A DNA stretch of 64,000 bases from Agromyces subbeticus DSM 16689 (GTDB lineage: Bacteria; Actinomycetota; Actinomycetes; Actinomycetales; Microbacteriaceae): NCBI RefSeq assembly GCF_000421565.1, contig NZ_ATXG01000014.1, positions 1 to 64,000 of the forward strand. The letters are read 5' to 3'. The notes under the pieces were generated by a model. It did not search any database. It was not told the origin of the DNA and was given only the letters and a program-made list of their open reading frames with translations. The translations under genes and the position numbers were made by a program. This document shows positions 37,323-46,022 of the stretch, in pieces (the first letter of the stretch is position 1; each line of letters begins with the position of its first letter).

Positions 37323-38981
37323 ATGCACCGTCGCAGCCGCCCCGGCACGCGCACACGCACCCGCATCGCCGCGAGCCTCATCGTCGCGGCCGTCGTCTGC
37401 CCCGCACTCGCCCTCGCCGGCTGCACCGCCCAACAGAACGGAGACGCCGTGACCGGCATCATCCCGGCCCCCGTCGAATTCGAACTCACGGGCGGTGGCT
37501 CGTTCACCCTCACGGAGGAGTCGCGTTTCGTCGCGGAAGGAGAGGCGGCCACCGTCGCCGAGACCTTCGCCGCGCAAGCGCGCCTCGCCACCGGATTCGA
37601 GCTGCCCGTGGTCGGCGGCGAGGCCGACGCATCCGACCTCGCGCTCGTCATCGACCAGGGCGCCGGCGACGGCCCAGAGGCGTACACGCTCGAGAGCGGC
37701 GCCGACGGCGTCCGCATCACGGCGCCCGCCCCCGCCGGGCTCTTCCGGGGAACCCAGACGCTGCGTCAACTGCTGCCGGCCGAGATCGAGCGAACGGATG
37801 CTGCGAAGGTGCCGGCCGACGGATGGATCGTGCCCGCGGCATCCGTCGCCGATGCCCCGCGATTCGCCTATCGCGGCTCCATGCTCGACGTGGCGCGCCA
37901 TTTCTTTCCGGTGGAGGACGTGCTCGACCACATCGACCGCATCGCCCTGCTGAAGCTCAACGTGCTGCACCTGCACCTCACCGACGACCAGGGCTGGCGC
38001 ATCCAGATCGACGCATGGCCCGAGCTGACCGGCATCGGCGCGTCGACCTCGGCGGGCGGCGACGGCGGCGGCTTCTACTCGAAGGCCGACTACGCCCGCA
38101 TCGTCGAGTACGCCGCCGAGCGGTTCGTGACCGTCGTGCCCGAGATCGACCTGCCAGGGCACACGAACGCGGCGCTCAGCGCCTACCCCGAGCTGAACTG
38201 CGACGGGGTCGCCCCGAAGCCCTACGAAGGCATCGAGGTCGGCTTCTCGTCGCTCTGCGCCTCGCCCGAGCGAGCGGAAGCCACCGACCGGTTCCTCGCC
38301 GATGTCCTGGGCGAGGTCGCGGCGATGACACCCGGCCCATGGCTGCATGTCGGCGGCGACGAATCGCTCGCGACGTCGGAGGCCGATTACCTCGACCTCG
38401 TGCGGCGCATCACGGCGGCCGGCGCAGCGACCGGCAAGACCGTCATCGGCTGGCACGAGATGGGAGCGTCTCGCGAGCTGCCCGACGGCACGATCGGCCA
38501 GTACTGGGACTTCGTCGCCCCGCGCGACGATGCGGCCGAGCTCACGACCTCGTTCGTGGAGCAGGGCGGCAGCGTCATCCTCTCCCCCGCCGATGTCGCC
38601 TACCTCGACATGAAGTACCCCGACGACCCCGACGGCCCGCTCGGCGGCAAGGTCGGGCAACTCTGGGCCGACGGCCCGACGACGCTCGAGGAGGCGTACG
38701 CGTGGGAGCCGTCTGCAATCGTTCCCGGTCTTGCCGAGTCCGATATCCTCGGCGTCGAGGCGCCCGTCTGGACCGAGACGATCGCGACCGCGACCGATCT
38801 CGAGTTCATGGCCTTCCCGCGCATCACCGCGATCGCCGAGATCGCGTGGTCGCCCGCCCCCGCGAGCGGCGCGGCTCGCGACGAGGGGTCGTTCCACGCC
38901 CGGCTCGCCTCGCTCGGCACGCACCTCGACGCGCTCGGCGTCGCCTACCGCAAGGTCGGCGGGGTGGCCTGGATGGAGTGA
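37323..38981 (+). CDS. GH20 beta-N-acetylhexosaminidase lipoprotein
   Basis: The 552-residue protein has a lipoprotein signal (Arg-rich start, lipobox LAGC with Cys near 35), a GH20b domain, and a GH20 catalytic barrel with LHLHLTDDQGWRIQID and the acid/dipole pair in LHVGGDES (Asp-Glu near 353). It releases terminal GlcNAc or GalNAc outside the cell. The ATG at 37323 follows GAGGAC. It is located beside the amino-sugar ABC importer and the divergent catabolic operon, which explains its job. A near-palindrome TTAGGAATCCTTA at 37277-37289 lies in its promoter region. Confidence 0.9.
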   Translation: MHRRSRPGTRTRTRIAASLIVAAVVCPALALAGCTAQQNGDAVTGIIPAPVEFELTGGGSFTLTEESRFVAEGEAATVAETFAAQARLATGFELPVVGGEADASDLALVIDQGAGDGPEAYTLESGADGVRITAPAPAGLFRGTQTLRQLLPAEIERTDAAKVPADGWIVPAASVADAPRFAYRGSMLDVARHFFPVEDVLDHIDRIALLKLNVLHLHLTDDQGWRIQIDAWPELTGIGASTSAGGDGGGFYSKADYARIVEYAAERFVTVVPEIDLPGHTNAALSAYPELNCDGVAPKPYEGIEVGFSSLCASPERAEATDRFLADVLGEVAAMTPGPWLHVGGDESLATSEADYLDLVRRITAAGAATGKTVIGWHEMGASRELPDGTIGQYWDFVAPRDDAAELTTSFVEQGGSVILSPADVAYLDMKYPDDPDGPLGGKVGQLWADGPTTLEEAYAWEPSAIVPGLAESDILGVEAPVWTETIATATDLEFMAFPRITAIAEIAWSPAPASGAARDEGSFHARLASLGTHLDALGVAYRKVGGVAWME

Positions 38982-39079
38982 TCCCGGCAGCCCGTCCTGC
39001 GGTCACTGTCGGCGTCGTCGCGCCGGGTCTATGCTCCCGTGAGGCGCGGTCGTGCCGTGCCCCGACGAAGGAGGCGGAG

Positions 39080-39469
39080 ATGCCAGGCATCGTGCATTTC
39101 GAGATTCCGGCCGACGACCAGGAGCGTGCGCGGGCGTTCTATCGCACGGCGTTCGACTGGAAACTCGATCCCATTCCGGGCATGGACTACACGAACGTCG
39201 TGACCACCCCGGTCGACGAGTCCACCCAGCAGCCGCTGGAGCCGGGGGCCATCAACGGCGGGATGTTCCAGCGGGCCGATCGACTGACGACCCCGATCCT
39301 CACGATCGACGTCGACGACATCGACGGCTCGCTCGAGCGCATCACCGAGATCGGCGGTTCCGTCGTGTCCCCCCGCGCTGCGGTGCCCGGCATGGGTTGG
39401 TTCGCGTATTTCGAGGACTCCGAGGGCAACATCCTCGGACTCTGGACGACCGACCCCAGCGCCTCCTGA
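39080..39469 (+). CDS. VOC-family (glyoxalase/bleomycin-resistance fold) protein
   Basis: The 129-residue protein has the paired beta-alpha-beta-beta-beta modules of the vicinal-oxygen-chelate fold: MPGIVHFEIPADDQERARAFY at the start, PILTIDVDDIDGSLERI and YFEDSEGNILGLW. Metal-ligand positions His6 and Glu near the C-terminus are present. Substrate is unknown. The ATG at 39080 follows GAAGGAGG. It stands alone, with a strong terminator after it shared with the convergent permease gene. Confidence 0.8.
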   Translation: MPGIVHFEIPADDQERARAFYRTAFDWKLDPIPGMDYTNVVTTPVDESTQQPLEPGAINGGMFQRADRLTTPILTIDVDDIDGSLERITEIGGSVVSPRAAVPGMGWFAYFEDSEGNILGLWTTDPSAS

Positions 39470-39500
39470 TTCAGCGAGGCGGTTGGCTCGCGCCAGGCTG

Positions 39501-39540
39501 AGCGGATGTCGCGGGGCAAGCGGCACCCGCGACATCCGCT
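39501..39540. terminator. Bidirectional terminator
   Basis: AGCGGATGTCGCGGG (39501-39515) pairs perfectly with CCCGCGACATCCGCT (39526-39540), a 15-bp stem and 10-nt loop, between the convergent VOC and permease genes. Confidence 0.88.
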
Positions 39541-39551
39541 GGTTCTGGTGG

Positions 39552-40460
39552 TTACTTGACGCTGCCGGCGGTGAGGCCGCCGACGAGGCGCTTCTCGATG
39601 AGCATGAAGAGGATCACGACGGGCACGATCGCCACGATCGAGACACCGAACACGTACTGCCACGACGTCTCGTACTGCCCGACGAACTTCGTGAGGGCAA
39701 CGGAGAGCGGCTGATTTCCGGCCGTCGAGAGGATCACGAGCGAGGCCGCGAACTCGTTCCAGCAGGCCACGAAGGTGAACACGATCGCCGTGACGATGCC
39801 GGGCCAGACGAGCGGCAGGCTGATCGTGAAGAGCACCCTGAGCCGGCCGGCACCGTCGATCTGCGCGGCCTCGTCGACCTCTTTCGGGATGCCCGCGAAG
39901 AAGCTGTGCATGATCCACACCGCGAACGAGAGGTTGAACGCCGCGTTGATGAAGATCATCGCCGCCCACGTGTCGATGAGCTCGAGCGCGACGAATTGGC
40001 GGAACAGGCCCGACGTCAGCACCGCGGGCTGCAGCATCTGCGTGACGATCACGAGGAAGAGGAACACCATGCGGCCCGGGAACTTGAACCGAGCCGTGTA
40101 GTACGCGGCGGGCAGCGAGACCAGCAGCACGAGCAGCGTCGCGAAGACCGAGATGATGATCGTCGAGATCAGGTTCTGCGGCAGCGGCGTCTCGGGCGTC
40201 GACCACATGTTGATGTAGTTCTCCCAGTGCCACTCCTGGGGGAAGTACGTCGGGTCGACCGAACGGATCTGCGCCTTCGTCTTGACCGAGCCGAAGAACA
40301 TGATGACGTACGGCAGCACGAAGACGGCCAGCACGAGGAAACCGGCGACCATGCGCCAGATCATCTTGCCGAGCGGCACCTGGTCTTCGGTGTAGCGGCG
40401 CTTGCGAGCGGATGCCGCGGGCGGGGCGATCGTCTCGAACGCGGGTGCGGTGACGGCCAC
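39552..40460 (-). CDS. Sugar ABC transporter permease, MalG type
   Basis: A 302-residue permease with six helices and the CUT1 EAA loop KEVDEAAQIDGAGRLRVLFT, then LPLVWPGIVTAI. It is the third gene of a binding protein-MalF-MalG importer and starts 3 bp after the MalF-type gene. No ATPase is encoded here, so it would share a general MsiK-like ATPase. Amino-sugar or oligosaccharide uptake is inferred from the flanking hexosaminidase and catabolic operon. Confidence 0.9.
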   Translation of the reverse strand: MAVTAPAFETIAPPAASARKRRYTEDQVPLGKMIWRMVAGFLVLAVFVLPYVIMFFGSVKTKAQIRSVDPTYFPQEWHWENYINMWSTPETPLPQNLISTIIISVFATLLVLLVSLPAAYYTARFKFPGRMVFLFLVIVTQMLQPAVLTSGLFRQFVALELIDTWAAMIFINAAFNLSFAVWIMHSFFAGIPKEVDEAAQIDGAGRLRVLFTISLPLVWPGIVTAIVFTFVACWNEFAASLVILSTAGNQPLSVALTKFVGQYETSWQYVFGVSIVAIVPVVILFMLIEKRLVGGLTAGSVK

Positions 40461-40463
40461 GGC

Positions 40464-41480
40464 TCAGACCTCCTTCATGGGCTTGACCACGCGCACGTAG
40501 ATGGCGACGATCACGATGACGATGAGGAAGGCGACGACCGAGAGCGCGCTCGCCACGTCGACCTTGTGCTGGTTCTGGATGTACTTGAAGATCATCGTCA
40601 TGATCGTGTCGGCGTCGTAGCCGGGGATCGACCCGGTCATCACCTTCAGGATCGGCAGCGAGTTGAAGACGTTGATGATGTTGATGAGCACCGCGACCGA
40701 GATCGCGCTGCGCAGCTGCGGCAGCACGACGCCCCAGTAGGTGCGCACCGGCCCGGCGCCGTCCATCTTGGCGGCCTCGAGCACCTCGCCGGGCATCGTC
40801 TGCAGCCCGGCGAGGATCGTGTAGGTCGTGAACGGCAGCGACACGAACACGGCGACGACGATCGACCAAGCGAAGGCGGTCTCGGGGTTGCGGGTCCAGC
40901 CGTAGCCCTCGGGCGTCGCGATGAGGCCGATGTCGACCAGGAACTTGTTGATGATGCCGAAGTACGGCTCGAGGCCGTAGTAGACGACCATCGTCGTCAT
41001 CACGACGGATGCCGCCCACGGGATGATCACCGCGAGGCGCACGATGCGGCGGCCCGGGAAGGCCTTGTTCAGCAACTGCGCGAGCGCGAGCGAGATGAGC
41101 ACGGTGGCCACGACGACCACCACCACCCAGACGATCGTGCGACCGAAGATCGGCCAGAAGTAGGGGAAGGAGAAGACCTCGATGTAGTTGTCGAAGCCGA
41201 CGGAACCCTTGTCGAGACCCGAGATCGAGATGTCGCGGGTCGAGTTGAAGAACATGACGACGGCCGGGAAGAGCACGACGCCGAAGATGAGGATGAGGGC
41301 GGGCCCGATCCAGGGCAGTGCGCCGAGGAGCTCTCGGCCGCCGCGGCGGGGCTTGACCTCGCCGGCGGTACCGCCGGGGCGGGGGCGGCGGGAATTGCCC
41401 TGCCCGCCCTGCCCGCCGGGGCGGGGGCGGCCGGTGGCCGCCCCCGCGGGGATCGATGACGTTTCGGACGTGGTGCTCAT
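40464..41480 (-). CDS. Sugar ABC transporter permease, MalF type
   Basis: The 338-residue permease has a Gly/Arg/Pro-rich cytoplasmic N-terminus of about 50 residues (ATGRPRPGGQGGQGNSRRPR), then six helices and the EAA loop GEVLEAAKMDGAGPVRTYWG. Its DNA counterpart is a compositionally biased GC tract at 41340-41450. It pairs with the MalG-type permease and lies 58 bp after the binding-protein gene. Confidence 0.9.
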   Translation of the reverse strand: MSTTSETSSIPAGAATGRPRPGGQGGQGNSRRPRPGGTAGEVKPRRGGRELLGALPWIGPALILIFGVVLFPAVVMFFNSTRDISISGLDKGSVGFDNYIEVFSFPYFWPIFGRTIVWVVVVVVATVLISLALAQLLNKAFPGRRIVRLAVIIPWAASVVMTTMVVYYGLEPYFGIINKFLVDIGLIATPEGYGWTRNPETAFAWSIVVAVFVSLPFTTYTILAGLQTMPGEVLEAAKMDGAGPVRTYWGVVLPQLRSAISVAVLINIINVFNSLPILKVMTGSIPGYDADTIMTMIFKYIQNQHKVDVASALSVVAFLIVIVIVAIYVRVVKPMKEV

Positions 41481-41538
41481 GGTTCGGTGGTCACCGATCC
41501 CTCCGGGTAAAACGTGCGGACGTGCGGGTCGAGCTGGA

Positions 41539-42786
41539 TCAGCCCGCGTCGACCTGGGCCTGGATCTCGGTCAGGACGTCTTGGGCCGGCTTCGTCTGAA
41601 GCTGTCCGAAGAGCGCCTTGAACGCGGCATCCGCTGCCGACCACTTCTCGTTGGTGCTCGGGTAGAACTGCGCGTCGGGCAGCACCTCGAGGAAGGGCGC
41701 GAGCGCCTCTTCACTGGAGAGCGCCTCAGCACCCGACTTCGTCACCGGGAGGAAGCCCTCGGCCTGCACCCACGGCACGTACACGTCGGACGTGTAGTAG
41801 TAGTCGAGGAACTTCGTGATGGCGTCCTGCTTGTCGCCGTCGTTCTCGAAAGCCATCAGCTGGTCCATGACGCCGAGCGTGAACGGCGAGCCGTCCTGCG
41901 TGGGGATCGGGACGATCGAGTAGTCGAGCTCGGGGTTGTTCTCCTCGATCTGGCCGACGGTCGGCGGGAGGCCGACCTGCATGCCGATCTGCCCCTGGAT
42001 GAAGATGTCCATGAGCGGCGAACGGTCGGTCGAGCCCGGGTCGGCCTGGGTGGCGCCCGCGTCGATCATCTTCTTGATCTGCTCGGCGCCCGGCAGGTTC
42101 GCGGGGTCGTCGATCGTGATGGCGTCGGCGTCACCGAAGGTGCCGCCACCGCCCCAGAGCCAGACTGCTGCCTCTGCCTGGGCCTCTTCGGAGCCGAGTG
42201 GCATGCCGTAGCCGGCGATGCCGCCGCCGAGTGCGGAGACCTTCGTCGCCGCGTCGAGCAGCTCGTCCCACGTGGTGGGAGGCGCGGTGACGCCGGCCTG
42301 CTCGAGCAGGGCGTTGTTCACGAACAGGGCGCGAGCCGATGCGATGAGGGGCAGCGCGTAGGCGGTGCCGTCGACCTCGGCGTTCGCGATGAACGAGTCC
42401 TGGAAGTCGCTGAAGGTCTCGGGCGAGACGACGTCTTCGGCGGGGTACAGCAGCTCATCGGTGACGAAGCCGGCGAAGGGGCCGCCGTTGTAGATGTCGG
42501 GAGCCTCGCCGCCCTGGATCTTCGTGGCGATGAGGGTCTCGAGGTTGTCCCACGACGCCACCTCGAGCTTGACGTCGATGTCGGTGTTCTCGGCTTCGAA
42601 CCCCTTGATGACGTCTTCCCAGAGGCTCTGGGTGTTGTCGGAGTAGCTCGGCACGAGCAGGTCGAGGGTGGTCTTGCCACCGGCTTCGTCGTCGCCCGAA
42701 CCGCCGCCGAAGCCGCAGGATGCGAGCGTGAGCGATGCCGTGGCCGCGAGCGCGACGGCGGCGCCGAGACGCAGAGACTTCTTCAT
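41539..42786 (-). CDS. Sugar-binding lipoprotein of CUT1 ABC importer
   Basis: The 415-residue solute-binding protein has a signal peptide with lipobox LASC (Cys near 24), then a Gly/Asp/Glu linker and the SBP_bac_1 fold (TLDLLVPSYSDNTQSLWEDV, FEAENTDIDVKLEVASWDNL, EAQAEAAVWLWGGGG). It delivers sugar to the two downstream permeases. The gene is divergent from the SIS-ROK-PfkB-aldolase-NagA operon with a 385-bp control region containing matched inverted motifs, pointing to joint regulation. Confidence 0.9.
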   Translation of the reverse strand: MKKSLRLGAAVALAATASLTLASCGFGGGSGDDEAGGKTTLDLLVPSYSDNTQSLWEDVIKGFEAENTDIDVKLEVASWDNLETLIATKIQGGEAPDIYNGGPFAGFVTDELLYPAEDVVSPETFSDFQDSFIANAEVDGTAYALPLIASARALFVNNALLEQAGVTAPPTTWDELLDAATKVSALGGGIAGYGMPLGSEEAQAEAAVWLWGGGGTFGDADAITIDDPANLPGAEQIKKMIDAGATQADPGSTDRSPLMDIFIQGQIGMQVGLPPTVGQIEENNPELDYSIVPIPTQDGSPFTLGVMDQLMAFENDGDKQDAITKFLDYYYTSDVYVPWVQAEGFLPVTKSGAEALSSEEALAPFLEVLPDAQFYPSTNEKWSAADAAFKALFGQLQTKPAQDVLTEIQAQVDAG

Positions 42787-42915
42787 GGATGCTTCCTCAC
42801 TGTGATGGATGGTGCACCCGCGCCGGAGGTGAAGCCTCGCGCGACGGTGCGTGTGTTCCGGACGGGCGTTCTGCGATCGTGCCAGAGTGCTGTTTCCTGA
42901 ACGTTTCGCCGACCA

Positions 42916-43108
42916 AACGATCATGTTCGTTCATCCGACGCTGGAAATCTACGTCGGATGCCGGTGGCCCGTCAAGACGCGCAACACATTCGTTATGAGA
43001 TTTTGTTCAGATCCCTCACAAACTCCGCCGTGCAACAACGGCGCCGGCGTTCAATCGTTTCTATGATCGTTGTGTACGGATTGCAGTCATCTGCGCTCAT
43101 CTGCAATC
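42916..43108. promoter_or_regulatory. Divergent control region of the amino-sugar locus
   Basis: This AT-richer 385-bp gap has AACGATCATGTTCGTT (42916-42931, near-palindromic) and an inverted match ATGATCGTT (43063-43071), one near each divergent promoter. A further inverted repeat GATTGCAG (43079-43086) / CTGCAATC (43101-43108) lies close to the SIS gene. These are candidate operators of the DeoR regulator encoded at 46870. No gene is visible in the gap. Confidence 0.55.
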
Positions 43109-43171
43109 ATTGGAACCGTCATGTCGCTGCGGATCGCCGCCGCGATCGCCGCACACCTGTCTGGAGCCCTC

Positions 43172-44083
43172 TTGACCGAGCAATCGACCACCGCACACGC
43201 CCCCGCAGAACACATGGCCGCTGAGCTCGCGTCGCAGCCCCAGACATGGGCACGAGCCGCCGAGCTCCGCGCCGAGCAGGCGCAGCTGCCGGCCCGCGGC
43301 GCGCGCATCGCAGTGGTGGGATGCGGAACGTCCTGGTTCATCGCGCAGTCGTACGCGTGGCTGCGCGAGTCGGGCGGTCACGGCGAGACCGACGCCTTCG
43401 CGGCATCCGAGGCCTTCGTCGATCGCGGCTACGACGCCGTCGTCGCCCTCTCGCGCTCGGGCACCACGACCGAGGTGCTGCAGCTCGTCGGCGAACTGCG
43501 CGACCGAGTGCGCACCATCGGCATCATCGGCGACGAGTCCTCCCCGCTGGTCGACCTCGCCGACACCGCGGTGACCCTCCCCTTCGCCGATGAGCGCTCG
43601 GTCGTGCAGACCCGGTTCGCCACGACGGCGCTCGCGCTCTTCCGCGCGTCGCTCGGCGAAGACCTCACCGGAGCAATCGCCGATGCCGAGCGCGCGGTCG
43701 CCGAAGAGCTCCCGGCCGTGCTGACCGACGCCGAGCAGTACACGTTCCTCGGCCGCGACTGGGCGGTCGGGCTGGCGCACGAGGCCGCCCTCAAGATGCG
43801 CGAGGCCTCGCAGTCCTGGACCGAGTCGTACCCCTCGATGGAGTACCGCCACGGTCCGATCGCGATCGCCGCGCCCGGACGAGTCACCTGGCAGTTCGGT
43901 GAGGCGCCCGAGGGGCTCGACACGGATGTCGCGGCCACCGGCGCCCACTTCGAGGCCGGCCGCCTCGACCCGATGGCCGAGCTCGTGCGCGCCCAGCGCG
44001 TCGCCCTCGCCCGCGCCCGTGCGAAGGGCCTCGACCCCGACTCGCCCCGCAACCTCACTCGTTCCGTCATCCTCGACGCCTGA
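43172..44083 (+). CDS. SIS-domain sugar isomerase, probable amino-sugar-6-phosphate deaminase
   Basis: The 303-residue protein has two SIS halves with GCGTSWFIAQSYA, SRSGTTTEVLQLV and the C-terminal EYRHGPIAI motif seen in GlmS-like and deaminating SIS enzymes. In this operon it would convert galactosamine-6-phosphate to tagatose-6-phosphate, or glucosamine-6-phosphate to fructose-6-phosphate (NagB-II type). TTG at 43172 has TGGAG 5 nt upstream and is preferred; ATG at 43121 is an alternative. The stop overlaps the ROK kinase ATG. Confidence 0.78.
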   Translation: MTEQSTTAHAPAEHMAAELASQPQTWARAAELRAEQAQLPARGARIAVVGCGTSWFIAQSYAWLRESGGHGETDAFAASEAFVDRGYDAVVALSRSGTTTEVLQLVGELRDRVRTIGIIGDESSPLVDLADTAVTLPFADERSVVQTRFATTALALFRASLGEDLTGAIADAERAVAEELPAVLTDAEQYTFLGRDWAVGLAHEAALKMREASQSWTESYPSMEYRHGPIAIAAPGRVTWQFGEAPEGLDTDVAATGAHFEAGRLDPMAELVRAQRVALARARAKGLDPDSPRNLTRSVILDA

Positions 44084-45057
44084 TGGTCGAGCACTCGTCT
44101 CCCGAACCTGCGGCCCTCGGCCCGGGCGACGCCGTGCTCGCCTTCGACGTCGGCGGCACCGACACGAAGTCGGCGCTCATCGATGCGTCCGGCCGCGTGC
44201 TGGGCCTTCGCCGGTCGTCCACGCCGCTCGACCCGGCCGACCCGGCCGGCACGATCGTGGCGTCGCTGGCCGTGCTCGCACGCGAGCAGTTGGAGGCCGC
44301 TCCGGGCGTCGTGCCGGTCGCCGCGGGTGTGAGCGTACCGGGTCTCGTCGACGAGGTCGCCGGCGTCGGCATGTTCGCCTCGAACCTCGGCTGGCGCGAC
44401 GCGCCGATCCGCTCGCTCGCCGAGCAGGCACTCGGGCTGCCCGTCACCTTCGGCCATGACGTGCGCGCCGCCGGCGATGCAGAGCACCGGCTCGGCGCTG
44501 CCCGCGGGTACGGCGACGTCGTCGTGCTCGCGATCGGCACCGGCATCGCGAGCGCCCTCGTGCTCGGCGGCCACCCCTACGCGGGCGGCGGCTACGCCGG
44601 CGAGATCGGTCACTCCCTGGCAGATCCGCTCGGCGAGCGATGCCCGTGCGGCGCCATCGGATGCCTCGAGACGATCGCCTCGGCGGGGGCCATCGCTCGC
44701 CGCTACTCCGCCGCGACCGGCGTCGCCGTCGCGGGTGCCCGGGAGGTGCTCGAGGCGGCCACGGCGGGCGATCCGCTCGCGAAGCGCGTCTGGGACGACG
44801 CGGTGGAAGCCCTCGCGGAAGCTCTCGCCAGACTCGTCGCGAACCTTGCGCCCGAAGCCGTCGTGATCGGCGGTGGCCTCGCGCAGGCGGGCCCCGCCCT
44901 CTTCGCGCCGCTCGGCGCCCGGCTCGACGCCCTGCTCAGCTTCCATCGCCGACCCGTGCTCGTGCACGCCCAACTGGGCGACGACGCCGGCCTTCTCGGC
45001 ACCGCCCTCGCCGCCCGCGACCTCGCCGTCGCGCGTCGGAACGGCGGCGCGCGATGA
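44083..45057 (+). CDS. ROK-family sugar kinase, probable N-acetylhexosamine kinase
   Basis: The 324-residue kinase has the N-terminal phosphate loop AFDVGGTDTKSALID, an Asp in FGHDVRAAG, AIGTGIASALV, GEIGHS and the ROK zinc motif CPCGAIGCLE. It would phosphorylate imported GalNAc or GlcNAc at C6. The ATG overlaps the SIS stop by one base, and its stop overlaps the PfkB ATG, so the block is tightly coupled. It lacks a DNA-binding domain, so it is an enzyme, not a repressor. Confidence 0.85.
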   Translation: MVEHSSPEPAALGPGDAVLAFDVGGTDTKSALIDASGRVLGLRRSSTPLDPADPAGTIVASLAVLAREQLEAAPGVVPVAAGVSVPGLVDEVAGVGMFASNLGWRDAPIRSLAEQALGLPVTFGHDVRAAGDAEHRLGAARGYGDVVVLAIGTGIASALVLGGHPYAGGGYAGEIGHSLADPLGERCPCGAIGCLETIASAGAIARRYSAATGVAVAGAREVLEAATAGDPLAKRVWDDAVEALAEALARLVANLAPEAVVIGGGLAQAGPALFAPLGARLDALLSFHRRPVLVHAQLGDDAGLLGTALAARDLAVARRNGGAR

Positions 45058-46022
45058 TCCTCACGGTGACGCCGAACCCGGCACTCGACCTGACCTGGCA
45101 CGTCGATCGGTTGCTGCCGGGAGAGACCCACCGCGTCGATGCAGGAGCGACGCGTGCCGGTGGCAAGGGACTGAACGTCGCCCGCGTGCTGCACGCACAG
45201 GGCCATGACGTGATCGCCCTCGCGACCTCGGGCGGCGGCGTCGGTGCCGAGTTCGCCGCCGAGCTCGTGGCGAGCGGCATCCCGCACCGCCTCGTGCCGG
45301 TCGCAGCGCCGACGCGACGCAGCATCGCCATCGTCGACGAGGCTGCCGGCGAGACGAGCGTGCTGAACGAACACGGCGATGCGATCTCGCCCGACGAGCT
45401 CGCTGCACTCATGGCGAACGTCGTCGAACTCGCGCACGATGCCGATGCGGTGGCGATCTGCGGGAGCCTTCCGCCCGGATTCGGCCCCGACCAGCTCGGC
45501 GAACTGGTTTGCATCCTGACCGTCGCCGGCACGCCGGTGATCGTCGACACGAGCGGCCCGGCGATGCTCGCAGCGGCACGTGCCGGTGCGATCGCGGTGA
45601 AGCCCAACGCCGAAGAACTGCTCGCCGCGACCGGGGCCGCCGACACCGCGGCCGGCATCGCCGCGCTGCTCGAGCTCGGCGCGGGGATCGTCGTCGCCTC
45701 CCTCGGTGCCGAGGGCCTCGTGGTCGCGACCGCGGATGCCTCCGACATCCGTGCCCGACTGCCGCGTGCGCTGCACGGAAACGCGACCGGTGCCGGTGAT
45801 GCCGCGGTCGCCGCGATCGCCGCGGCCGTGGCCGAGACGCCCGGGCTCACCGCGAACACCCCCGACGGCGAGTCCGCGCGAATCCGCCTCGCCCGCCGGG
45901 CGACCGCGTGGTCGGCCTCCGCCGTGCTGATGCCGCTCGCCGGCGAGCTCTCCCCCGAACACGACGGCCTCGAACGCGAGGTCGTCGTGAGCCCCGCCTC
46001 CGAGCCGAAGGAGTCAGCATGA
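45054..46022 (+). CDS. PfkB-family kinase, 1-phosphofructokinase/tagatose-6-phosphate kinase type
   Basis: The 322-residue ribokinase-fold enzyme begins MILTVTPNPALDLTWHVD as in FruK/LacC, has GGKGLNVARVLHAQG for substrate binding, and ends with the catalytic loop GNATGAGDAAVAAI (Asp base). In context, phosphorylation of tagatose-6-phosphate to the 1,6-bisphosphate is most likely; fructose-1-phosphate is the alternative. ATGA overlaps on both sides tie it to the kinase before and the aldolase after. Confidence 0.83.
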   Translation: MILTVTPNPALDLTWHVDRLLPGETHRVDAGATRAGGKGLNVARVLHAQGHDVIALATSGGGVGAEFAAELVASGIPHRLVPVAAPTRRSIAIVDEAAGETSVLNEHGDAISPDELAALMANVVELAHDADAVAICGSLPPGFGPDQLGELVCILTVAGTPVIVDTSGPAMLAAARAGAIAVKPNAEELLAATGAADTAAGIAALLELGAGIVVASLGAEGLVVATADASDIRARLPRALHGNATGAGDAAVAAIAAAVAETPGLTANTPDGESARIRLARRATAWSASAVLMPLAGELSPEHDGLEREVVVSPASEPKESA

